Source: Phylloscopus collybita
Lineage: Eukaryota; Chordata; Aves; Passeriformes; Phylloscopidae
DNA length: 64,000 nucleotides
Direction: 5' to 3'
NCBI GenBank assembly: GCA_027886175.1
Contig: JAJNNQ010000129.1
Span: 3,596,001 to 3,660,000, forward strand
A program made the translations under genes and the position numbers. The notes beneath the pieces were generated by a model. That model saw nothing but the letters and a program-made list of their open reading frames with translations. It searched no databases and was not told the origin of the DNA. Positions 12,601 through 24,600 of this stretch are shown here, one piece after another (position 1 is the first letter of the stretch; each line of letters starts with the position of its first letter).

Positions 12601-15600
12601 AGAGAAAAATTCTATGTCCTGTGATACAGTAAGAGATGGGAAACTACCACATGACATATTCTCTAACATTATGAAAAAAGCATAATATTAATATAAAATA
12701 TTTATTATATTATAATAAATAATATTAGTTTGCTACTAAAACAACCTTTTTCCTTCATTTCCCCTTCTTTGCCAGAGGCACCAAAGCTTTTTGTCTGCAA
12801 ATTAGTTGACTGAAGGTAATTCTTACATTTTAGCATGTGAAATATAAATCTTACTCAAAGATATTTAAGGGATAGCATTGTTAAAGTCACCTTAGTATCT
12901 CTTTGCTTGAGTAACTAAGAGTGAGATTTGGTGTATCATCATTTAAATGAGTGTTTGTAAGCCAGGTTGCATTATTTACCTCCTGCTGAGGTGGGTTCTG
13001 AAATCAGCACTTTGGCTGATAAAGCTTTGTAATAATCCAGCATAGGAGGTATTACCAACGTGGTTTAGGTGGTGTTGACTTTCAGTGACAGGCAGGGATG
13101 GATAATTCAGAAAGGACTTGCATTCCATGCAGTTGTTATTTTTCTAGATGCTATCTGCTAGATAGTTTTTTAGGGCTTTTTTTACTTTGCAATTAAGGAA
13201 AACCATTTTCCCTTGTCAAGTGGTTTATTTAATTATTATGTATATGGAGATACAGCACATGAAAAGCAGGAGAGCTTTTTCCCTTCCAAAACCAGTGAAG
13301 ACATAGAGGATATGGAAAATGATTCTGTAATAAACTATGGAGTATTAAATAGCTACTGAGAAAAAGTGGAAAATGTAGAGACCAATCACAGCTGCTCCTG
13401 ACAAAGCAAATACATACTCGACATAATTTGGTTTTAGTTAAAAGACTTCGTTTCTACAATGTACTAAACAAAAATCACATTAAAGGCAGCTAAATATAGC
13501 AATTTCAAGCTTTCATAAAGTAGAATGTTAGGGAGTTGTAAGTTGTGTGGGCCTGACTTTGTGCCCTTCATATATACCGCTGAGAGAAATTCTGCTTTTT
13601 GCAAGTATTGGGTACTTGAAAACTGCTTCTGTCTCGCCCTTAGACTCAGAAAGTGTGTAAGGCTGGGAATGTGGGCTTCACAAACTAAAACCCTCTGCTC
13701 CAAGTTCTTCCTCTGCTACAAGGAATGCAAGTTCTGTCTTCTTGTAATATTTATGCTATGAGGTTATACCCTTGCTTAAGAGTACCAGTGAATTACTTTA
13801 TAAAGTCCTTCCTGAGCCCTTAGGTAAAACTTCTGCCTAGTTAAGAAATGAAAAGAAGGTGTTTGCATGCTATTTGTTCAACAATGTGTGGGAAGTTGGA
13901 AAAATGCTGAAAATACTTTTCTTAATAAACAGCAGTGTGAATTCCATAAATTGTCCTCTAAGAGAACTACGTTACTTCTTCGAATTTCCCCTTGAGCTCG
14001 CAGTGCACCAGTCCTGCAGGTGCTTTTTAGTTCAAGTGGTTTCACATTATCAAGCATTTCCAAGTGTTTTATCTCTTTTAGGAGATGACGTTTGTGGGAC
14101 ACACAAGTCATGAGGCCTTTGGGGTGACAGTTGCTCGCTGGTTGTCAGCCTGTACTGTGTGTAAGACTGCATATGTCTGCTTTGGGCAATATTTCATACC
14201 CAGAACTGAGTGAGATATGTGTGAAGAACCTGCTTTTATTTTGCCTGCGTAAGATCAGTGTTGCTCACCTTTTGATTGCAGCAGAAACCATTGTGGAATT
14301 AATAACATTTCAAAGGGAAAACCTTTTCTTTTTCAAATTGGAGATCACTTTTCCTGAGAGGGATATACAGAAAAAATAATCTAGTGCTGGAGAATTTGTT
14401 TCCTAAGATTATAGTTAATTAGGCCAATGCCATGTAATCTTTTTATTCTGCATTTGAGATTTTTCTCTAGTGCAATAATTTCACGGTCACTAAATACTAA
14501 ATAATATCAGTGATGCTCCTGAGAATTAGACTTCTGTTTGTTTACTTACAGCTTTGGTTTAGCCAGTACTGGGGGAGGTTCCTTGGATGGGGATGTTGGC
14601 TCCGGTATTTTCGTTGGCTGGCCATTTATCTTCTCTGGGAATTGGTTGGGTCTGATTTGGTTTGTGGCACCAGGTCCATCCTCTGAGGATGATCCACTTC
14701 CTTTCTCATCTTCAGGCAGCTTGAAGTGGACACGGAGCCCTACCTTGGAACTGGACCTGGGTTCGTTGTGGTTCACAAGAACACCTTCGAGTTTAGGTTT
14801 GGCTGTTTGGTTTGCTCCGTGGCTGGAAGGAGCCTGGGGGGGAGGTTGGTGCTCAGTAGCCACAAAGTCAATGGAACTCGTGGTGTGAATGGCAGCAGCA
14901 TTACTGCTGTCTTCAGGTGCTGAAAGAGGAAAGGTCAAACCTTTGGGATGTGTAAATGCCAGAAATCATAGTGAAATGAAATCACACAAGTTACAGTTCA
15001 AAAAAGTCACTCTGACGTCCTTCCATCAATGCAACTCCATCTGTTGCATTGAGTTGTTTGACCTTGTTTGTTTAAGAACAAATTCCCTTGGAAAAGGCAT
15101 CTTGTGAGGGTAGAGGGGAAAGGGACACTGTTCAAGTTTGCAAAATCAATCAGTGGTCTTCAGCCATGTCCCCAGTGAATTATTTCACTACATATTTGAA
15201 ATATAAACTCTTTTTTTCCCCCAGAGAATTCTCACCCTTTTTAGTTATGAAGAACATTGCCAGAGCTTGAGCTGCATTTTCGTCAACAGTACACAGCATA
15301 AATCACAGCCTGCTCTGCTTGCATTTACTAGGGGAGCAAAGGACCCAAACCAGCTCTTACCTTTGACAGTCAGACGAGCTATACTGGACACGGTGCCATA
15401 CTTATTGCTTGCAGTACAGGTGAAACTGCCTGAATCTTCTGAAAATACTTCAGCAATAACGAGAGTACAGATCTCCTCTGCAAAGCATCAGAGCAGGGTT
15501 AGCACTTGAACGTGCAGTGAGCAAACACACAGAACCCTGACTGCCTCTGGGGAGATTTTCTTAAGGTCTTCCACCTTGCTCAGTTTGTTTCTAGTTCCAT

Positions 15601-18600
15601 CAGTGTTATCAATTTTGGCAGCCTTTGTGTGCAGCAGCTGTTATCAGCATTGTCTGCGCAACTGGTACCCTCTGTGCTCCAGCATGCCCAATGAAAGCAA
15701 AGAACAGGTGTCAGCAGTGTGTGGAAAACATTAGAAAATGTTTTCCTGACACATAAAGTACAGACTTAAGTTAAAACTTAATTTGGAAAAATGTATAGTG
15801 TACTCCAAACTCTCAGCTCACTAAAATTTTTAATTTTATCTCTGTGGATTGAAAGATTAATTATAATTGACTGGGAACAGTTCAAGTAGAGTCACTCTGT
15901 AAAGGGGAGAAATATAAAACACATACATATAGACTGTTGTTTTCAAAAATACCAGTGCAGATTTGCAGATAGAGGGGATTGTGCTAACTGTGCTTGCAGA
16001 AAGTTGTCTTTTGACTTCTTTGTGAAGATTACCAGTGGGCATCAAAAATATGCTAGCAGAACTGTACTAGGAAAAATTATATTTCACCTAGAAAAGTCAG
16101 TCTGGGTTTATGACATTCCTGTCTGACCAGGACCTGACCCGTCTGGGCAGCAGAGCCAGCTAATAAATACCTATCATGAGGGAATTTGAAGGCTTTTGGT
16201 TTGGCTGTGTAGCTGGGAGAGGAGGAGGGACAGTAACATCTAAAGTGAATTGAAATGTGGGCTGATAAAATTTCTTCACCTCCTCAGTGACTGTTTTTCT
16301 ACAAGTTTGCAATAAACTTTCCTAAAACCCTACAGGATAAATATTCTATGAGTACTTTTGCAGAAGACCAAAACACATTTAAACTTGATTGTTTCATGTC
16401 ATCACCAAGGAAAACCTGATAGCAACAAAGAGATTGTTTGCTATCAACTCTAGGAGAATAATAGTTTATTATAGCAGTATGATAACAGAACTAGTTTAAG
16501 GCTTTACAGTATCTAGTTTATCATGCTGGGATCTGCCAACCACTGCATGCATGGAAATCCAGATTCCTTCTGAATGAGCAGCAGGTGATGAGGCTGTGAC
16601 AACTGCACCCAACTGATTATCCCCTAAAAACTGCTTCACATTACTCAGCAGTGATGCCACTGCACAGTAACAGAACAGTGGCGGTGGCTTCTGGTGGAAG
16701 CACCGTTTCTTCATTCCTGAACCTCAGACAGAAGCAGTTTCTTTCAAGACTCTTTTTGGGGTAAAAACGTTTCAGATAGGGCAAGGAGAATACAGAAGTT
16801 TGTGTTCCATAAGAATTCTTTGGTAATTTTCCATCTTGAGAGGGGCAGCTTCATATTTTTAATGGCAAGAAGCATAGTGAGAAGAGTGAAACTCTCATGG
16901 AGAAATAATCAAAGCTGTAAGGCTCCTCTGCTCCAACCCTGTGAAGTAGTCCACATTCTGCCCTGATCCTTGATCTCAGCAGATGCAGCCACATTTATAG
17001 GATTTGCTGATATCAGGGGTGGAACACCTGATGTGGTACTCTCACATTACGCTGGTAGGGAGCACGGGGAATGGCTGACATGGCTAAATACCTGATGCAA
17101 TGTTCCCGAACTGGTAAACTAGATAAAAATAGCTCAGGTCTACCTCATCTCATGTACTTCGGGACCTCAGATGTACAGGGGATCCTCATCCATTAATTTT
17201 ATTAATCTTTAGCTCATTTAGATCATGAGTTAAAAGTGGGTCAAAGCAGAATGGAAACATTTTCTTCAAAAAAGACTGAATTAATTCAAATTACATGTTT
17301 GTGGAACGGTCTACAGTGAAATGTGTGTCACTAGTATCTATAAAACATGGGGAAAAGAAAAAAATGACATTAATTAAATAATGAAGTTTGAATAATTAAT
17401 ATTTTTGCGAGGTTAAATCACCACATTTATGTAATGAAAAAATTACAAGCCTTTTGATGATCCTCACCTGGTTCAGCCATAGACCGTGGTTCTAAAGGGA
17501 AGAAGAGCAGAATTATTAGACTGAATATAGGGGTTTTTTTGCCAATATTTCTTTTTTATTAAGCACTAAATATAAAGTTTCACCTTCTAAATATGATGGA
17601 ATACTGTTTTTGATTCAATTTTCTGTTTGGGGAAGGTGAAGACAGCCAGGCCTTTTACTCAATGGTATGTCAAAGCCACTGAACAATATGAACACTGTTG
17701 GGAACTTGGGAATAGAAAATAAATTCTCCAAGTAGTTGGGTTTGGGTTTTTTTCAGTACTGGCACAGTTTTATTTTGTCTTGAAGACAATTTCAGAAACT
17801 TTGACCCACATGAAATCAAGATATGATGAACCATTGTTTCATTTAGGTTTAGTTTAGTGTGGTATTTAAGGAATTTCTGTTGAATTTTCACGATTTCAGC
17901 ATTTCAGCAACTTAGAGAAAATTGCAGATGTTGTGACTGCATTTGAAAATTAAAATTACAGTTGTAAGAAGAAATTCACAGTGTTGCTATGTTAAAAATG
18001 TTGTTGCTTGCCTACATTTTATTAGACACGATATTTTCACACAAGAAACATACTTTTCTGTAATATCCTAAAATCTGGAGAGTCTCTTATCAGTGTTCCT
18101 TCTCTATACCATTCAACCTTTGGGGAAGGAGCTCCTTTCACCCGACATTCGAAAACAACAAGCTGCCCCTCAGAAGCTGAAATGTCCTGTAACATCTAAT
18201 AGAGAAAATGAATACACAGTCAGTAAATGTCTTAATGGTCTGGAAGTAATACTGATTTTACTGATTTCAGCCACTTAAACCCTTGAATGGCTTAGGGAAA
18301 ACATCTTCTTTTTTTTTTTTTTTTTTTTTTTTTTGAGAGCTCATTTTTAATTATCTCTCTTTACAGTTATCTGACCTCTACTTTTCAACTATGTCATAGA
18401 AGTAATTACCTTTGTAAATACAGGAGCAGCAATTATAGGTCTTCCATCCAGTCCTTGCAAATAGTTAGTGGGGCTTTGAGCCTGCAGATTGCAAAACATC
18501 ACAAGATGGTATTTAGGTGTACAGACATTATTTTTTCGTATACAAAAGAAATGTCCTTTTGGAATAATATAAAAGAGACTTTGGTGGATGAAGTCCAAAG

Positions 18601-21600
18601 CAAAATACCTGATGCAATGAACAGAAATTCTGTTGTGGACAACTGCTGGTGATCTTCCTGGACGGGATAACAGCAAAAAGGCTGGTGTGACTTTATTGCT
18701 TTACTCAGTTAATCATGGCAAGAAAAGCTTTAGCACCGTGTATTGTAACATCTTTTCTTCATACTTCAATAAGGCAAATATATGTTGTCTGCTTGGTCAT
18801 TGTCCTCTTTTAAAAAATCTGACTTATGAAATAGTTATTGATGTTAATAAGGAGAGGTTAAGTCAAGTCACGTGTGTGACTGCTACTATAATTCTTCTCC
18901 TTTTCCAAAACCAAACCTTTTACAGAGGTGGGATATCAACCTGTTGATCCTACTGTGTGAAAACAGAATGGAATTATGTTCCTCCTGAAAACTTTGTTGT
19001 ACGGGTTGAGTATTTAATACAGACTTTTATCTTACTGCAATAGGAGTTGCCCCACAACAGCAGAATTAATGATTCAGTATCTCAGGAAATAGCCAAATTA
19101 CATAAATGGTGCCTTATAAACCAACAAAATTTCAAAGCAGTGGCTTTGACTATTACCCTTAAGCATCTTCTCTCCAAATGGCAAAATGTTGCATAGTTAA
19201 TTCTATTCCCATTTTAATCAAAAGTAAATGTGCATTAGTTCACCTGTTCAGTGTCTGTTTATTGGTTGCCACCTAATTCTGCAAACTTTGAAAAGGCCCT
19301 GTAAAGGGAGAAGCTCAGAAGCTTGTGAAATTTGCAGTTTTGAGTAAGTATGGCTCCTCTTTCCTATCAGGAAAGAATTCACATGCTGTTAGTTTGCAAC
19401 GAAAATGACTCCAAATGCGTGGTAATGTTAATTAGAAACCCTTTGATGTGGGTAGGAAAATGTTCTGTGGCAAACAAATTTATCTACATACAAAGTAAAC
19501 ACAGTAGTGAGACAATTCAGCTTAAAATAAGTTTCATTGAAAGGAAAAGATTTCAAGTGAGTTCTGTAGTGAGGGAGGGGAAAACATGCCGGGTTGGGAA
19601 GTGGATGAGCCAGCTTGCAATGAGGGGAAGCTGGGAAGGTGACTCATACATCCAGGTGCCCTTCCAGCCCCTGAGCTGTGGGAATGCACCAGGATGGATC
19701 CTGTGCCCCCCCTGAGCTGCTGGAATGCACCAGGATGGATACCATGCCCCCCCTGAGCTGCTGGAATGCACCAGGATGGATCCTGTGCCCCCCCTGAGCT
19801 GCTGGAATGCACCAGGATGGATCCCGTGTCCCCCCTGAGCTGCTGGAATGCACCAGGATGGATCCTGTGCCCCCCCTGAGCTGCTGGAATGCACCAGGAT
19901 GGATCCCATGCCCCCCCTGAGCTGCTGGAATGCACCAGGATGGATCCTGTGCCCCCCCTGAGCTGCTGGAATGCTCCTCCTGCAGCAGGGGGAGGAAGGT
20001 GCCCTGCCCTTGGCCAGGTGCTCCAGGTTACCTTGGAGGCAGGGCCTCTCCTCTGTGCACTGCTAGGCTCAAAGCTGAAGTTCAGCAGCAAAGCAAATGC
20101 TAAAAAAATTTGGGGTTCTTGGTCACAAACTGTAGAAGAAACACTTCATTAAGAGCTTCCTTTTAGTCCTTGAAATTCCCCACAGCGTCCCCCCTACCTG
20201 GTTCACTGGTGTTGACACAGTCTGGACAGGTACAGACACGGGCTGAACCACAGCTGGTGGTGCCTTGGAGGTTTCTTGATGCTTGGTTGCAGTCCTGACA
20301 GCAGGAGATGCTGCATTCACAGAGGTGTTGGCTGGCTTTGGTTTGCTGTGAAATATTAACCAAGAACAAGTTCTCTAACTCGAGGCTAGAGCTGTCTGTG
20401 TGTCCCTAAGTACATCTGTCTCAGCTACATGTCACCCTCAGCCTCACTTCTGGGACTGAATTCCTCTTCATCTAAGCTGATCTGTGCTCCTAGGTGAAAC
20501 TGCATTTTGTAAGTCAGCCTCCATATCTGGCTCTCTAAGATCTCCTACTTGGTTCAGCTACACAAAACGCAATGAATGGCCTGAATTAACCCAATTGTGG
20601 CTGTTACCAGCTCAGAGCAGCATGAGAAAACAATGCTGGTTTCACAGAGGACACTGCTAGTTTCTGTTTTGTGAAGAGCTGGGCCCCTCTAAGGTAAGGA
20701 AAATACCACAGTTTGTTTGGATACAGATTGAATAATTAATGGCTGAAAAATAAAAAAGAGACCTGCTTTCTGACCAACTTATCATCAATTTTGCTAATGT
20801 ACAGATTGACACCTCTTCACTTCGTGGTTGTTCATATATGGAAATACAAGAGTTGACCCTTTTATATTTTATTGCTAGGTGAAATAATGCAGACAGTGAA
20901 GAGCTGGTCTTTTTATTCAGTTTGAGGTCCCCCCAGGAAAGCTAGCCTTCAAAACAGAGGAAACTGTACTCAGAGTGAAGGTACAACCATTGTGATCACT
21001 GATTTCTCTTTTGAACTTCTTATAGCACCTGTTCTGATGTTAACTGCCTTTAGTTTCAGGTGTTCAGATTCATGTGATGACAACTGGGAGCTAAGCAAAA
21101 CTGAGGAGACTCTTGTTATACCCAAACCTGGTTTTTCATTTTTTCATTGTGATCGTTTGAGGACATCCTACTGTGATGTCAGAGCAGCGTTCTGAGAAAA
21201 AAAATTACCTCACAACCTGCTGAGGTAAGTAATTTGGAGAAGCCATCAATTGATCAGGATCATGGTCAACCCTACATTGACCCTACCTAATGAGATGAAT
21301 GTGGAAAAAAAAAACAAAAAAAAGCCTGTGACATTTGGGCAAGCCTGAGCCAGAATGGAAAACTTCACAATTCATCCCAAACCAATTAGCAGTACATCTT
21401 AATTGTGAATCTTTCTTAACCTTAAGTCTTATAAACCCCCTAACATTTATCAAAGTCCATACAACAATTCCATCTGGAGTACTTTATGACTTTGACGTTT
21501 AAATTGCATACAACAGGATTTGCTGTCACCCTGAGGTCTTCAGTCAAATACACTGCAAATGTCTTCTCTGCATTTTCAAAACTGGCATTTGGAATGAGTA

Positions 21601-24600
21601 AAATTCTCCTTAGTGATGGAAAAAACCCAACAGGGTGCATAAGTCTATCTGATTAAAGCCTCTTTTATCAAGCACTGGTTGCTTTTGATGTTGTGATGTT
21701 GTGATGTTTTGATGCTGTGCCTATGAAGGAGTTCAAAATCGAAGACTGATTATTTTAGTTTTCAACCAGTCTGACTCCCTTTCTAGTTAATAGAAGGACT
21801 CTGATTCTGAAAGAATTTTAACAGCATTGGATCAGGTTCTAAATCATCAAGGGATGGATTTCATTTAGGAAAGATAAATAAATGAATAAACAAATATTTC
21901 TCCGGTTTTAGATTATATCTGACATATTTTCTTTTAATAATTAAGTAGTCTTTTATACCATCATTTCTGTTCACTCTAGTGCATGTCTATTAATTTCTTT
22001 ATCTTAAATGTAAATAAACCTTAAATGTAAATAGGTAAATCTTTACCTATATTCTGCCAAAAACCTTGTGTAATCTCATGTGAGAAATTGTACTACATTC
22101 TTTGTCCAAGTCAGACCCTTAAATCAGCATTTAAGCTGGATCTAGTAAAATGGCTTTTGTTTTAGTAAATTAATTTTAGAATTTTGATCTTTATGGTAGC
22201 ATCTTCCTTCTTATATTAACATTTAATATTAAAATTCCAGTTTTTAATCTAAAGTTGAGGACACAAAAGCAAAATTTTTGTTCCATACTGTTTGTAAAGC
22301 AAACAAACAAGCACACAAACAAAATTCAACCCAGCCAATCCAAACCAATCCTAAACAGAATGATAATGTGTTGGAAGCTGCAAACTAAATTGTTTGCACT
22401 TGTGGGGGTTTTAAATGTAAGAAATATGGAAGATGTAATTGATTTTAAACTTACTGATCCATTTCGTCTTTGATGATTTCACCTTCAGAGTCAGAAGAAG
22501 AGATGCCTATGAAAAAATAATTTAAAAAATCATTTAACAGAGGGGGTTTTGGGTTTCTCTGTGAATGATACAAACCTTTATTCAGATTTCCTGTAGACCA
22601 CTCTATGGATATGTATTATGAAGCTGTGCCCAGACAAAAGATCCCATTGCAGAAGTGAACCAGCATTCCATACTCTGCAAGGTGCAGAGCTGCTGTTGAG
22701 ATAAGGCAGATTTGGGAGGAGGTGCAATTGAGGTAAGGAGAACAACATCCAAGAGTGAATGGATACCTGGGTGTTCCTTGGGTTCTCTTTCAAATGCCAC
22801 TATCACTTAGTCCATATTTGTTGTGAATCAAGTAAGAGCTTTCTTCTCTCAGACACCTGATACAATCAGATTAAAAGGAAAAAGAGAGAGACCTGGAATC
22901 ACAGCTAGTGCCTTGTACCACGATATGAAGAAGATACTAGCTCTGTTTACTAACTGCTGTCAGTTACTGAGACATTTTACACTTCTGATTCTGCCTTCAC
23001 TGTGCTTGGAATTTGCATTTTCTCTGCAGTTCCTGCCAGTGAGCATCTCCATCAGCCATGGCTCCCATCCAGCATCCAACTGAGTTGGGTAAAAGAAGAC
23101 CTTGGCCCCTGTCTCAAGAACCTGTAAATCCCTGCTGAGCACAGACATCTCCCATTAATGTCAGGGCCAGTGCAGATACTAAAAAAGGATTTGTCCTTTC
23201 ACTGTCAAATTAGAGACGTGGGGGAAGAAGGACAGCAGAACAAAATTCATCTTTAGGAACGTGCTTTAATTTATGAATGGTCCCACTGTGGTCAGTGATG
23301 GTGCCTGTAGTATATTTCTCTGAGAGAAAAAGAAAAAAAATCCTATGTGTTTATTTTAAGTTTATAGTCTTGCTAGCACAATAACGGATTCAATCTCAAA
23401 TCTTACCCAAGAAAGTGCAAAAAAGAAATATAATAAATAGACCACTCCAAGGCCTACTAGGTAATAGTAAAAAGCACAGGGAGAAAGAAAAGATACCTAA
23501 ATCTGCAAATATATGTTCTATTTGATATACAGCATCTGCTGGACAAGTAGAATATCAAATTGATTGCATATTTATTTTGGTTACAAGGTCCCAAGAAAGA
23601 GTTAAGAGGAAGCTGTCCTACATTCAGTTTGTAATAATGACTGTAGGGAAAAGGGATTAACAAGAATTAGACACAAAGCTCAGTTTCTTACACTTCTATA
23701 GAGTTCCACAGACAAAAAATACAAGGTGGTTTCAGAATCTGAGTATTTTTAGACTTGGATCTTGCAGTGAGATATATAAAATCTCTGGGAAGCAACACAA
23801 TAAAATGTAAGGGCTCGTCCCTTGTCTGCAGAGTGTTTTACAGGAAAAGAATAATGATATTAGTAATGATGGAAAGTGTTGACTCCTGCTATGTTTTTAA
23901 AGACAAAACAATCACAATTAGCAAACCAGATAAATAATTGTATCTTAAGCCTGTACGACCAGTTTGAGACATCAGTTTCTGCAACACCTGTAACCTTACC
24001 TTCTATGTAAATCTCTGCAGAGGTGGAGTCTGTTCCATAGATATTGGAAGCAAAGCACGAGTAACGCCCTGTGTCCTCCTCAAAAGCTTCAACAATGATC
24101 AGTGAGTGCCGATCACCTGTCTGGATAATTTGAATGTCTGGTGAGTTTTCAAGCTCCTTCCCTTCACAGTACCACCTGCAAGGCAAAAGGAAATTGGTTT
24201 TCAATGCAAACAAGTTGATAATTAGGATGATAATGTTTGAAGTCTTTCTGATGACAAAACTGGTATGTTTAGCCTGAAGATTCCGACACTGTACTGCAAG
24301 CAAGTCATAGGAATAAAATAGTGATGATTTTCATAATATTCAATAAAGAGTAAAAGAGCTCTGAATTCGGAACACTCTCAATCCAGCTCTGAGTTTCTCT
24401 TGAGGTACAATCAGATCTGTGTAGTGGCTTAAAGTTCAGCAAAAAACCTCCAACCCTAAGTTAACAAGTATCCCTCAAACTTGTGTTTCTTTAGTTTATG
24501 TTAATTCAGAGTGTGACTGAAAGTTGTCTTGGTTTGGTCATCTATCTAACACAATCTGCATTTTATAAAAGATGTCAGAAGTGTATCACAAGGTAAGAGA

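Noticed and set aside
14538..14888. Plus-strand open frame of 116 codons
   Set aside because: Antisense shadow of MYPN exon 10.
19673..19978. Regular repeats that might suggest a CRISPR-like array
   Set aside because: Copies are directly adjacent with no unique spacers, and the window is vertebrate. It is a minisatellite.
19534..20091. Minus-strand open frames of 69-185 codons with repeated peptide units
   Set aside because: They are the 41-bp minisatellite read in rotating frames inside MYPN intron 5; no splice sites or family match.
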